From Salaquimonas sp041736675 (GTDB lineage Bacteria > Pseudomonadota > Alphaproteobacteria > Rhizobiales > Rhizobiaceae): DNA of 64,000 nucleotides. The translations under genes and the position numbers were made by a program. The stretch is taken from contig JBGSTD010000026.1 of assembly GCA_041736675.1 (NCBI GenBank), positions 78,181-142,180 of the forward strand, written 5' to 3'. Each line of letters starts with the position of its first letter. The first letter of the stretch is position 1. The notes beneath the pieces are model-generated. The model was not told where the DNA came from. It ran no database searches and worked only from the letters and a program-made list of their open reading frames with translations. Below, piece after piece: positions 27,724 to 37,056 of the stretch.

Positions 27724-29127
27724 ATGAACCCTGAAAAGCCGATACGCAAAAATATGAAGCCAGCTCAGCGCCCTGATCAACGTCAAAAATTGGGCGTGGG
27801 TGGCAGCAGGCAACAAGAGGTAAATAAGGTTCCCGGCATGGCAACGCGCCTTGCCGCAGCAAACATGCTGACCCAGATTGTTGACCATAAGGCCTCAATG
27901 GATGATCTGGTGGATCCGCTTCGCGGGCATTTTGAATTTCTGAAACTCGAGGCACGCGACCAGCAACTGGCAAAAGCGATTCTCTTGACCACTTTGCGTC
28001 AAAAGAATCGCATTGATCATGTTTTAAAGAAATGCTGGAACCGCAAACCTCCCCAAAAAGCCCGTTTTCTAATACACATTCTTGAGACCGCCGCTGCCCA
28101 GATCCTTTTCATGGATGTACCGCAAAGTGCGGCTGTCAATCTTGCCGTGTCCGCCGTTCGCAACGACAACCGCACCACACGCTTTGCAAGTTTCACCAAT
28201 GCCGTTTTGCGAGGTCTCAGCCGAGACAAGGATATGTTGCTCGAGAAATCGGCAGGTTTTTCAATATTTCCCGACTGGATGCAGAAGATGCTTGGTCGCG
28301 ATTTCGGCAAGGACAAAACCCTGCGCATGAGCGCTGCAGTAATGCTCGAACCCAATCTTGATCTTCAGGCAAAACCCGGGGCCTCGATTGACGAAGAGGA
28401 AATGATTGCACTTCCCGGAGACGGCAAGAGACTGCTTTCCAACGCTATGGTACAAGATCTTCCCGGCTATGATGAAGGCAACTGGTGGATACAGGATATT
28501 GCAGCAGCACAACCTGTGCGACTGCTTGGTGATGTTCGAGGCAAGGAAGTCGCCGATCTGTGTGCAGCGCCAGGCGGCAAGACCATGCAATTGGCGGCTC
28601 TCGGCGCAAAGGTTACTGCTGTCGATATTTCTCATCGCCGCCTGAAGCGGCTTGAGGAAAATCTTGCTCGCACAAGGCTCGTTGCCGATATCGTAGAGGC
28701 AGACATTACCACCTGGCAGCCCAATAAACTGTTTGATGCAGTCCTGCTTGATGCTCCGTGCAGCGCAACTGGCACTCTGCGCCGCCATCCGGATATTTTA
28801 TGGAATACAACACCAGAGGACCTCACCATTCTGGCAGCCCTGCAAAGGCAACTAATTGCCAATGCCGCCAAATGGGTGAAGCCTGGCGGTATACTGGTTT
28901 ATGCAAACTGCTCACTTTTCAAGGAAGAGGGTGAAAATCTGGTCTCAACGCTCAATCTCCCCAATTTGCGCCTTGATCCGATTTTGCCGGCAGAGCTGCC
29001 GGAGTTGGAATATTGCATCAATGGCCAAAATATCTTTCGTGCGCTTCCCTATTATCTCGAGTTGCAACCGCCGGAAAAATCCGGAATGGACGGCTTTTTT
29101 GCTGCCCGTTTTATTGTTGAAAACTGA
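27724..29127 (+). CDS. rsmB: 16S rRNA m5C methyltransferase, RsmB/NOP2/SUN family
   Basis: SAM-dependent methylation of a cytosine in 16S rRNA (C967 in E. coli). 467 residues: a NusB-like helical domain (~40-175: TRLAAANMLTQIVDHKASM) and a Rossmann methyltransferase domain with the SAM loop CAAPGGKTMQLAALGAK, motif IV DAPCSATGTLRRHPD and the catalytic-cysteine motif VYANCSLFKEEGE. The ~35-residue N-terminal tail is basic. Starts at 27724 or at the ATG at 27754 are both possible; neither has a strong ribosome binding site. rsmB, heparinase-like gene and purH in this order are typical of rhizobia. Confidence 0.92.
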   Translation: MNPEKPIRKNMKPAQRPDQRQKLGVGGSRQQEVNKVPGMATRLAAANMLTQIVDHKASMDDLVDPLRGHFEFLKLEARDQQLAKAILLTTLRQKNRIDHVLKKCWNRKPPQKARFLIHILETAAAQILFMDVPQSAAVNLAVSAVRNDNRTTRFASFTNAVLRGLSRDKDMLLEKSAGFSIFPDWMQKMLGRDFGKDKTLRMSAAVMLEPNLDLQAKPGASIDEEEMIALPGDGKRLLSNAMVQDLPGYDEGNWWIQDIAAAQPVRLLGDVRGKEVADLCAAPGGKTMQLAALGAKVTAVDISHRRLKRLEENLARTRLVADIVEADITTWQPNKLFDAVLLDAPCSATGTLRRHPDILWNTTPEDLTILAALQRQLIANAAKWVKPGGILVYANCSLFKEEGENLVSTLNLPNLRLDPILPAELPELEYCINGQNIFRALPYYLELQPPEKSGMDGFFAARFIVEN

Positions 29128-29257
29128 TGAGTACAGGTGGATTTAACATCTTGCGCTTTGACTGCCCTGCGTCCAGAATCATCACTTCCGTTGAACTGCC
29201 GCATTTGCCAGCCTGGTCGAGTGCAAATGCCTGAAAGCAACCCCCTGAAAGACATTC

Positions 29258-30961
29258 ATGGCCATTCGTAAAAACCTGTCCATTTTTGCCCAGGCAAGTG
29301 CGGAAAAAGTCAGACGGCTTGCAAGTGGATCGCCAGGCCAGAGCTTGCCCTGGTTGAAAATGTCATCGGCCACGCCCGAACGTTTGATACTGGCACCACA
29401 AAACCTGCGCACTCCGGATGCTGCTGCTGGCGATGATATGCTCAAGGGCCGCTACTTTCTGGCTGGCACCATGATCGACTGTGAACAGACAAGCCCTTTC
29501 AGGCAATCACAGGCGCCTTTGACCTGGCAAAAGGAATTGCATGGATTTGGCTGGCTTCGACACCTCGAAGCCCGCCAGGGAACTGAGTACAGGGCTCTTA
29601 CCCAGACCCTGATCAATGACTGGCTTGTAAACAATCCTCGCAGCCGGAATTCGATTTCCTGGCAGGATGAAATCGTCGCCAAACGCCTGATTGCATGGCT
29701 CTCCCATGCAGTACCGATTGTAGAAGCGGCGACACCGCGATTTTACCAGCAATGGCTGAAGAGCATTGGCAATCACATCCGCTTCCTCAAGCACAGGATC
29801 AACGCATTTCCAGAAGGCATTCCCCGGCTTACCGGCAGAATTGCGCTGGCATATGCAGCCGTATGTGTGGCTGGCCAGAAAACCTATCTCGGGAAAGCGC
29901 CCAAAAATCTCGATCAGGAACTGGAACTCCAGATCCTTGATGACGGCGGCCACATTTCGCGCAATCCCGCCGTACTGGCAGACATACTCGCTTTGCTTTT
30001 GCCGCTGCGGCAATCCTACGGCAAACTGGGCCATTCACCCTCACAGGTTCTGGTTTCCTCCATAGACAGGATGATGGCCGGATTGAAATTCTATCAAATG
30101 GGAGATGGCAATCTGGCACGGTTCAACGGAGCCTCGATAAGCCGGCCGGAATTGATATCAACCATCCGGTTTTATGACGACTCGATGGGAAACCCATCGG
30201 AAAAAGCGGTGTTTTCAGGCTTTCAGCGCCTTGAAATGGGAAACACCATTCTTCTCGCTGATACCGGATTGCCGCCGAAGGGAGCCTATTCCGAAAATGC
30301 CCATGCCGGAACGCTTTCCTTCGAACTTTCAAGCGGGACCAACCTTGTCATGGTCAACTGCGGCAGCCCGGTTGAAAATCTGCCGGAGTTGAAACTGGCC
30401 GCGCGCTCCACCGCAGCGCACAACACAGCCACAATCAACGACACATCTTCCTCAAGGTTTTATCAAGGCAGGCGATTCCGGAATTTGTTGGGATCAAGAA
30501 TGATATATGGACCTGAAATCGTCACATGTGAGCGCACAGATACGCAGGCTTACAAGCAATTTATCACCAGTCACGATGGATATCGCGATTTCGGAATTAT
30601 CCACAAACGCACAATCCGGATGACCAACAATGGCAATCAGGTGGAAGGCAATGACCAGTTTTTCGGGATGAAAGACAAACCCGTCAATTCAAAACGTCCG
30701 GCTTCCTTCTGCATTCGCTTCCATTTGCATCCATCAGTCAGCGCCGGAAAGACCGACAATGGCAGAAGCGTGATCATGATGTGTGGGAACGGTGTGGTTT
30801 GGAAACTGATGTGCATCGACTGTTTGCCAGAAATTTCCGACAGCATCTATTTTGCCTCGTCAGGCGGCCAGAAACGAACGCGCCATATCATGCTGTCTGG
30901 TGACGCCAGAACACTCCCGGATATACGCTGGTTGTTGGTAAAGCAGGAAAACCTGAAATAG
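29258..30961 (+). CDS. Heparinase II/III family protein
   Basis: 567 residues, in two parts. The N-terminal half is an alpha-toroid of the alginate-lyase type (WLRHLEARQGTEYRALTQTL; RINAFPEGIPRLTGRIALAY). The C-terminal half from about residue 300 is the heparinase II/III beta-sandwich (LLADTGLPPKGAYSENAHAG; ARSTAAHNTATINDTSSSRF). Family enzymes cleave uronic acid polysaccharides, but this alphaproteobacterial branch, always beside rsmB and purH, is of unproven substrate. No signal peptide is visible, so secretion is uncertain; a role in the cell's own glycans is possible. Confidence 0.83.
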   Translation: MAIRKNLSIFAQASAEKVRRLASGSPGQSLPWLKMSSATPERLILAPQNLRTPDAAAGDDMLKGRYFLAGTMIDCEQTSPFRQSQAPLTWQKELHGFGWLRHLEARQGTEYRALTQTLINDWLVNNPRSRNSISWQDEIVAKRLIAWLSHAVPIVEAATPRFYQQWLKSIGNHIRFLKHRINAFPEGIPRLTGRIALAYAAVCVAGQKTYLGKAPKNLDQELELQILDDGGHISRNPAVLADILALLLPLRQSYGKLGHSPSQVLVSSIDRMMAGLKFYQMGDGNLARFNGASISRPELISTIRFYDDSMGNPSEKAVFSGFQRLEMGNTILLADTGLPPKGAYSENAHAGTLSFELSSGTNLVMVNCGSPVENLPELKLAARSTAAHNTATINDTSSSRFYQGRRFRNLLGSRMIYGPEIVTCERTDTQAYKQFITSHDGYRDFGIIHKRTIRMTNNGNQVEGNDQFFGMKDKPVNSKRPASFCIRFHLHPSVSAGKTDNGRSVIMMCGNGVVWKLMCIDCLPEISDSIYFASSGGQKRTRHIMLSGDARTLPDIRWLLVKQENLK

Positions 30962-31098
30962 GATTGGAAAACATTGTTTTGTCTTCAGTCCAAGGTTACT
31001 TCAGGGCCTGCTGTATGCTAACGCGCATCCTTGTTGCGCATTTGCTGTAGCGCTTTGGTTCCACAATGAAGTGTTCGAAAAATATCAGGGAAAATAAA

Positions 31099-32715
31099 AT
31101 GGCTGTTCAATCAAAAAACATACCCGCCCCTGACCTTGTGAAGCCGCTGCGAGCATTGCTTTCTGTTTCTGATAAAAGTGGAATTATCGATCTGGCAACT
31201 GCGCTCAGCAAACACGGTATTGAGCTGATATCAACGGGTGGCACCTCGAAAGCGATTGCTGATGCCGGGTTGCTTGTCAGGGATGTCAGCCAAGTGACTG
31301 GTTTTCCCGAAATCATGGATGGCAGGGTGAAGACGCTCCACCCCTCAATCCACGGCGGTCTTCTGGCCATCCGCGACGACGCTGAGCATCAGGCTGCGAT
31401 GTTCGAGCACGACATAACCGGGATCGATATTGTGGTCGTCAATCTTTATCCTTTCCGCCAAACTGTGATGAGCGGCGCTGACTACGCCAATTGCGTGGAG
31501 AATATCGATATCGGCGGGCCTGCAATGATCCGCGCATCTGCCAAGAATCATGCCTATGTCACCATACTTACCGATCCATCCGATTATGCCGGCCTGATTG
31601 ACAGTCTTGAAACCAATCAGGGCAGCATCACCTTCGCCTTTCGCAAGAAAATGGCGGCAAAAGCCTTTGCCCTGACCGCTGAATATGACAGCGCCATTTC
31701 CAACTGGTTTGCAGCACAGTTGAATGAAACATTGCCGGAAAAATTCTCAGTTACAGCAAGGCGGGCTGAAGTATTGCGCTACGGGGAAAATCCACATCAG
31801 CAGGCTGCATTTTACACCCTCGGCAAAAACCGCCCCGGTGTTGCCAGCGCCAGACAATTGCAGGGCAAGCAGCTTTCCTACAACAATATCAACGACACGG
31901 ATGCGGCGTTTGAGTTGGTGAGCGAATTTGACCCTGCCATAAATGCAGCTGTTGCAATCATCAAGCACGCCAATCCCTGCGGTGTTGCGGTAGGCGGGTC
32001 TGTGCTGGATGCTTATCTGAAAGCCTATGCCTGCGATACGGTTTCAGCATTTGGCGGTATCGTTGCTGTCAACTGCGAACTCAATGGAGAGGCCGCCCGC
32101 GAGATCGTCAAGATTTTCACCGAGGTTATCATTGCGCCTTCCGCCAGCGAGGAGGCCATTCGCGTTATCGGTGCAAAGCCCAATCTTCGTCTGCTGGTTA
32201 CCGGCGGACTTGCTGATGCCAGAGAACCTGGAATGATGGTCAAATCGGTTTCCGGCGGCCTGCTGGTCCAGTCCCGTGACAATGGCAATGTTGATGATAT
32301 AGCGCTGACGACCGTCTCGAGACGCCAGCCAACAACAAATGAATTGGCTGATCTCAAGCTGGCATTCCGAATTGCCAAGCACGTCAAATCAAATGCAATC
32401 ATCTACGTAAAAGACGGAGCTACAGTCGGGATTGGCGCAGGGCAGATGAGCCGCGTCGATTCTTCGCGCATAGCTGCCCGCAAGGCGCTTGATGCGGCAC
32501 AAGCTGCAGGCGGCGGCACATCTGCGACTGTCGGCAGCGTCGTCGCCTCGGATGCCTTCTTTCCCTTTGCCGACGGCTTGTTGTCAGCAGTTGAGGCTGG
32601 TGCAACCGCCGTTATCCAACCCGGCGGCTCCATGCGCGACGATGAGGTGATAAAGGCCGCAGACGAGGCAGGCATTGCCATGGTCTTTACCGGAATGCGC
32701 CATTTCCGCCACTGA
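31099..32715 (+). CDS. purH: Bifunctional AICAR formyltransferase / IMP cyclohydrolase
   Basis: Last two steps of de novo IMP synthesis. 538 residues from the ATG at 31099 (AGGG 8 nt upstream; the ATG at 31066 adds 11 residues unlike the family). The N-terminal IMP cyclohydrolase domain shows ALLSVSDKSGI and VKTLHPSIHGGLL; the transformylase domain carries the catalytic IIKHANPCGVA motif and SDAFFPFADGL. The C-terminus FTGMRHFRH is the conserved end. It probably has its own promoter in the 137-bp gap after the heparinase-like gene. Confidence 0.97.
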   Translation: MAVQSKNIPAPDLVKPLRALLSVSDKSGIIDLATALSKHGIELISTGGTSKAIADAGLLVRDVSQVTGFPEIMDGRVKTLHPSIHGGLLAIRDDAEHQAAMFEHDITGIDIVVVNLYPFRQTVMSGADYANCVENIDIGGPAMIRASAKNHAYVTILTDPSDYAGLIDSLETNQGSITFAFRKKMAAKAFALTAEYDSAISNWFAAQLNETLPEKFSVTARRAEVLRYGENPHQQAAFYTLGKNRPGVASARQLQGKQLSYNNINDTDAAFELVSEFDPAINAAVAIIKHANPCGVAVGGSVLDAYLKAYACDTVSAFGGIVAVNCELNGEAAREIVKIFTEVIIAPSASEEAIRVIGAKPNLRLLVTGGLADAREPGMMVKSVSGGLLVQSRDNGNVDDIALTTVSRRQPTTNELADLKLAFRIAKHVKSNAIIYVKDGATVGIGAGQMSRVDSSRIAARKALDAAQAAGGGTSATVGSVVASDAFFPFADGLLSAVEAGATAVIQPGGSMRDDEVIKAADEAGIAMVFTGMRHFRH

Positions 32716-32776
32716 TTGCGAGCATCAAGCCGCTCTCACTTGGGCTGGCTGTGTAATGATCTTTCGGCTGGGCTGC

Positions 32777-34174
32777 TCATCTGTCAGCTGGATAAGGCGT
32801 TCTGTAAATAATGAAAAGTCCGGCAAGGAAGAAGAGGATCAATATCGCCATCCCCGAGCGGGCATCAAGAAGGCTCGTAACGGTTGCTACCAAAAAAGGC
32901 GCGACAAAACTGGTTGCCCGCCCGGACAGCGCATAAATTCCAAAATACCGGCCAGCATCATCTACCGATACACTGCGTGCCAGCCAGGATCTTGAGGATG
33001 CCTGAACCGGCCCGAATGCTATACCAATCAGCAATCCGTAAAATACGTATGCCTTTTCCGCGGCAGTCCCAAACATGCCGCCACTGTCTTCGGTTGGAAG
33101 CGGCACCCAGCCGAACAGGGTATATCCAGGACCCGTCGACACAATGGCAATGGTTGCCAATGTAAGGCAGATGACTGATGTGATCACTACCCATTTCGAC
33201 CCCAGTCTGGTATCAAGTGTTGCAGCAACCAGACATCCAAAAATGGCAACGACATTAAGGATGATGCCGTAAATCCCGATCTCGATTGTCAGCCAACCGA
33301 ACATTCCGGCAGCAAAGGCTCCCCCCAATGCCAGCAAAGCGGCGACAGCATCCTGGTAAATCATCCGGCCAATCAGAAACTTGAAAATTCCCGGCCTTTG
33401 CCGCGCTTCGGCGAGGGTAGACTTCAATTCGGCAAGTCCGGCGGAGACTGCCGGCTTGATCGCCATTCCCTTTCCCATATCCTTGGTGAAAAGAAACATT
33501 GGCAGAATGAAAACCAGATACCACACAGCGGCGAGCGGCCCGGTTGCGCGGTCGCCTTCAGCCATTTTGGGATCAAGCCCGAATACAGGATCAAGACCCA
33601 GCATGGTCTTGCCGGTGTCCATGTTGCCCGCCATGAAAGCGACTACAAAAATTAGTGTAATCATCCCGCCCAGATATCCAAATCCCCAGGCAATATTGGA
33701 GACTTTGCCAATGGCATCCTTTGAAACCAGTCTCGGCAGCATAGAATCGTTGAAGACGATCGAGAACTCCGCAGCAATTGTGGCAAGCACAAAGAACAAC
33801 GCGATGAGATATATATTGCTACCCGGAGCTGCAGTCCAAAGCAGCGCCATGCAGACAATCTGGATCGCTGCAAAAAAGGCAATCCAGGGTTTGCGAGGTC
33901 CTGTCTGATCGGAAATCGAGCCTAATATTGGTGAAAAAATCGCGATCACAATCCCCGCCAGCGCAATCGAATATGCCCAAACCGCTTGTCCGGTATCAGG
34001 GTCTTCCGCAAGGCGTGAAACAAAATAGGGACCGAAAATGAAGGTGGTAACCACCGTGAAAAAGGGTTGTGCTGCCCAGTCGAATGACATCCAGCCAAAT
34101 ATACCCAGTTTTTCGCCCGTCTTTGGACGGCTTCCAGCTGCAATGTTCATGAAATCATCCCCCGAGGCACTCAT
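32777..34174 (-). CDS. MFS transporter, UMF1/Atg22-like family
   Basis: 465 residues with about 12 membrane segments. The opening GIFGWMSFDWAAQPFFTVV and the segments ILGSISDQTGPRKPW and FGPVQASSRSWLARSV are characteristic of the UMF1 group (Vps22/Atg22-like), whose substrates are mostly unknown. AGGG lies 7 nt before the ATG at 34174; an ATG at 34150 is the alternative. The gene is convergent with purH, a usual rhizobial arrangement. Confidence 0.87.
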   Translation of the reverse strand: MSASGDDFMNIAAGSRPKTGEKLGIFGWMSFDWAAQPFFTVVTTFIFGPYFVSRLAEDPDTGQAVWAYSIALAGIVIAIFSPILGSISDQTGPRKPWIAFFAAIQIVCMALLWTAAPGSNIYLIALFFVLATIAAEFSIVFNDSMLPRLVSKDAIGKVSNIAWGFGYLGGMITLIFVVAFMAGNMDTGKTMLGLDPVFGLDPKMAEGDRATGPLAAVWYLVFILPMFLFTKDMGKGMAIKPAVSAGLAELKSTLAEARQRPGIFKFLIGRMIYQDAVAALLALGGAFAAGMFGWLTIEIGIYGIILNVVAIFGCLVAATLDTRLGSKWVVITSVICLTLATIAIVSTGPGYTLFGWVPLPTEDSGGMFGTAAEKAYVFYGLLIGIAFGPVQASSRSWLARSVSVDDAGRYFGIYALSGRATSFVAPFLVATVTSLLDARSGMAILILFFLAGLFIIYRTPYPADR

Positions 34175-34253
34175 GACAGAACCCTGTTCTGCAAATTGCC
34201 TACAATATGTCAGTGATTCGTTTGCATTACCACGCCAAGGAGCGTGTAGTCGG

Positions 34254-34934
34254 TTACATCACAATCAACTTGTCTTCAATCTCATTCTTGTTGTCTGGCG
34301 ACACTGGAAACTTGTCTTTTAATGCCACACCAACGTCAACGACAGTCTTTTCAAATCCTTCCGCAATCTTGCCCTTGCCACAATGTTCAATCAGCGCCGC
34401 GACTTTTTCGAGGAAATATTCACGGCCGATCTTGTCTTCGATTGCGACATCAACCAGAATTTCGCCGTAACGCTCTTCCAGCGATACAAAGACAAGTACT
34501 CCCGTACGCTCTTTAGTCAGATGGATTCCATGGGCCAGAAATTGTTTGACTGCATTGTCGTGGGCTCTGGCATGGGCAATGCGTCTGGGTGTCACCAGAA
34601 CGGCAAAGCGCGGGAACAGACGGAAAAAAATGATGCCACTGACAAAAGCCGCCAACTGGGCCCAGACAAACGTCATCAGTTGCAGCGGATATGAACCCTC
34701 GCCGGAGACCGACCAATTTGCATTGAATACTTCAGATCCATGCCATTGCAGCCAAAGCGCGAGGACGACCGAAACCAAAAATATCCAGACAGCCAAAAAA
34801 CTGTAGGCGACATAACGGTAGTCGTCACTGCGCACTGCGAGCACCGCAAAAATTTCGGCGGAGGTTTTCTTCTCCGCTTCGCGTATCGCTCCAACGATTT
34901 TTAACCTTTGCTCCTGCGTAATCGTGTCAGGCAT
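34254..34934 (-). CDS. TPM-domain membrane protein
   Basis: 226 residues. The N-terminal and C-terminal parts form a TPM domain split by two membrane helices (FLAVWIFLVSVVLALWLQW and FVWAQLAAFVSGIIFFRLF). Conserved residues appear in KKTSAEIFAVLAVRSDDY and RTGVLVFVSLEERYGEILVD. It lies 6 bp downstream of a second TPM-domain gene and is part of a TPM-TPM-LemA cluster, an arrangement frequent in bacteria. A role in membrane protein repair or assembly is suggested for TPM proteins, but not shown. Confidence 0.85.
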   Translation of the reverse strand: MPDTITQEQRLKIVGAIREAEKKTSAEIFAVLAVRSDDYRYVAYSFLAVWIFLVSVVLALWLQWHGSEVFNANWSVSGEGSYPLQLMTFVWAQLAAFVSGIIFFRLFPRFAVLVTPRRIAHARAHDNAVKQFLAHGIHLTKERTGVLVFVSLEERYGEILVDVAIEDKIGREYFLEKVAALIEHCGKGKIAEGFEKTVVDVGVALKDKFPVSPDNKNEIEDKLIVM

Positions 34935-34940
34935 CCCTGT

Positions 34941-35819
34941 CTACCATCCCCCTGAAGCACCGCCGCCGCCGGATGACCCGCCGCCGCCTGAAAAACCACC
35001 GCCCGACGATCCCCCGGACCAACTGCTGCCACCGCCATATCCTCCCGATGAGCCGCGGCTTGAGCCGGAACTTGTGCTGGTTTCGATGCCCAGCCAGCGA
35101 TAACGGCCTTTACCAATTTTCTCGCCATAAACCGGCGCAAGCAATGCAAAACCCAAAGGACCGAAAAAGATGACCCCCCATATAAGGATGAACAACCAGA
35201 ATTCCCAATCTACCGGCACAGTATCCGGATTGTGGTTTTTGCGGGCCTCCAGTTCAGCACTGTCGCCAGACAGGACTTTCAGGATCATTTTCGAACCCTC
35301 AAGGATCCCCCCGCCGAAATTTCCTTCCTTGAATTGCGGAACAACAATTTGACTGATGATGATCTTCGAAAGCCCGTCTGTTAGTGTGCCCTCAAGTCCG
35401 TAACCGACCTCGATGCGCAGTTTGCGGTCATCGCGGGCAATCAGAAACAATACGCCGTTGTTTTCACCAGCCTGCCCCAATTGCCAATGCCTGAAAAGGC
35501 GATTGGCATAGTCTTCAAGATTTTCTCCGTTTAGCGAGGCAAGCGTTGCTACGACAACCTGGTCCGACGATTTGGCTTCAAAAGCCGCAAGCGAGTTTTC
35601 AAGTTCCTGTTTTTCTGCCGGAGAAAGAAGGCCGGCATTGTCAACAACCCTGCCACTCAAAACAGGAAAGGCAAGCACGGTCGCTCCTGCCGATTGCGCC
35701 GCAACGGGCGGGCGGGCAGTTGAAACAACATTATCATTTTGCAGAACACGCAAACCGGTCTGCGCAACAAACAGTGCTGCGACAATCAGAAAGAAAAGGG
35801 CGGGTACCAGTCGGCGCAT
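34941..35819 (-). CDS. TPM-domain protein with Gly/Ser-rich tail (YgcG-like)
   Basis: 292 residues from the ATG at 35819. A signal anchor (LVPALFFLIVAALFVAQTG) leads to a periplasmic TPM domain (VDNAGLLSPAEKQELENSLA; DQVVVATLASLNGENLEDYA; RLFRHWQLGQAGENNGVLFL). A second helix (FWLFILIWGVIFFGPLGFAL) is followed by a low-complexity tail of glycine and serine ending GGGGASGGW, typical of YgcG-type proteins. The family is related to plant Psb27/TLP18.3. It is co-directional with lemA, 53 bp away. Confidence 0.9.
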   Translation of the reverse strand: MRRLVPALFFLIVAALFVAQTGLRVLQNDNVVSTARPPVAAQSAGATVLAFPVLSGRVVDNAGLLSPAEKQELENSLAAFEAKSSDQVVVATLASLNGENLEDYANRLFRHWQLGQAGENNGVLFLIARDDRKLRIEVGYGLEGTLTDGLSKIIISQIVVPQFKEGNFGGGILEGSKMILKVLSGDSAELEARKNHNPDTVPVDWEFWLFILIWGVIFFGPLGFALLAPVYGEKIGKGRYRWLGIETSTSSGSSRGSSGGYGGGSSWSGGSSGGGFSGGGGSSGGGGASGGW

Positions 35820-35872
35820 GATTTCAGGGCCTTGATCAATTCTGTTCTTCAAACCTCATGACATGAGGCAGG

Positions 35873-36526
35873 CTACTGGAATTTGACCTGCGGATTGGCC
35901 ATTTTCTCGTCGTCCACCGTAAACGTCTGCATGGGTTCATTTCCCGGATACATAAAACTGCGCCACCATCTGCCGGGAATCGTTTTCAATTCGGTATTAT
36001 AAAGCCGGACAGCCTCGATATAGTCACGCCGGGAAACAGCGATCCGGTTTTCCGTTCCCTCCAGTTGCGACTGCAGGGCAAGAAAATTCTGGTTAGATTT
36101 GAGATCGGGATAACTTTCCACGACTGCCAGCAAGCGGGACAAGGCACCGCTCAATCCTGCCTGATTTTCCTGAAACTGTTTGAAGGCCTCGGGATCGGTA
36201 AGAATATTATCAGGAAGCTGCACCGAGGTGGCCTTGGCTCGCGCTTCAACCACAGAAGTCAATACGTCCTTTTCCTGGGCGGCAAAACCCTTTACGGTTT
36301 CAACAAGGTTGGGAATGAGATCGGCGCGGCGCTGATACTGGTTCAGCACATCACTCCATTTGGCCCTGGCATTCTCCTCAAAGGTCGGAATGTTGTTGAC
36401 CCCGCAACCGGACAGGATGCCTGCCAAAAGGAACAAGCTGACAAATTTTGCCAATGCTCTGATGGGGCTTGAACCACCAGTTTCGACTTCCTTGCCCCGC
36501 ATCCGGTAAAGCTGAACAATGCGCAT
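35873..36526 (-). CDS. LemA-family lipoprotein
   Basis: 217 residues from the ATG at 36526, with AAAGGA 8 nt upstream. The hydrophobic stretch FVSLFLLAGILSGC ends in a lipobox (LSGC), so the mature protein is probably lipid-anchored at the cysteine near residue 41. The LemA domain follows: YQRRADLIPNLVETVKGFAA, then VVEARAKATSVQLP and the LLAVVESYPDLKSNQNFLAL motif. LemA proteins are coiled helical bundles that co-occur with TPM-domain genes, as here. Function is unknown; a link to membrane stress is inferred in the literature. Confidence 0.92.
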   Translation of the reverse strand: MRIVQLYRMRGKEVETGGSSPIRALAKFVSLFLLAGILSGCGVNNIPTFEENARAKWSDVLNQYQRRADLIPNLVETVKGFAAQEKDVLTSVVEARAKATSVQLPDNILTDPEAFKQFQENQAGLSGALSRLLAVVESYPDLKSNQNFLALQSQLEGTENRIAVSRRDYIEAVRLYNTELKTIPGRWWRSFMYPGNEPMQTFTVDDEKMANPQVKFQ

Positions 36527-36711
36527 CTCTAATTTCCTTTGATCTTTCCCATCACAATGCGATAGTTTTAGCATGCAAGAGTACAGGCACGATAGGGTGC
36601 AAATCAACAGGGTTCATCCCAGCGTTTAAACTCTACGTCGAAAAGCTGCCAATGGGTATCTGCAACAAGAGTTGGATGCATGCCGCAAGATCGGAAACTG
36701 GTATATCTGTC

Positions 36712-36978
36712 ATGAACAAAGGAAAACCAAACGACGACGACGCCCGCGCCAAAGAGTTGCGCCGGATACTTGAGAGGATTGATACAGATGCCGAAACCGT
36801 CGGCACTTCGTCCATGGCAAGGGTCTCCAAACAGTTCAAGACAATGCTGGATGTAAAAGACGGTTCAGACGCGGATCACGATCCAATTGAAGTATTGGGA
36901 AAACGCATCGGGCGTTCGCTTGGCTGGATCGCAGTTGTCATCCTCGTTTTTTACCTGATCACAACCTATCTTTTGTGA
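36712..36978 (+). CDS. Small tail-anchored membrane protein, unknown
   Basis: 88 residues from the ATG at 36712; the open frame continues upstream to 36469 but that stretch is antisense to lemA and not needed. A charged N-terminal two thirds (DDDARAKELRRILERIDTD) with a likely short helix precedes a single C-terminal membrane segment (LGWIAVVILVFYLITTYLL). No family recognised. The next gene is pdxY, 78 bp downstream in the same direction. Confidence 0.65.
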   Translation: MNKGKPNDDDARAKELRRILERIDTDAETVGTSSMARVSKQFKTMLDVKDGSDADHDPIEVLGKRIGRSLGWIAVVILVFYLITTYLL

Positions 36979-37056
36979 TCAGTATTGCCATAAACACGCA
37001 TATCCATGCGAGTTACGATACCTGAGAACACCAGCAGCAAAATGATTGAATAGCGA

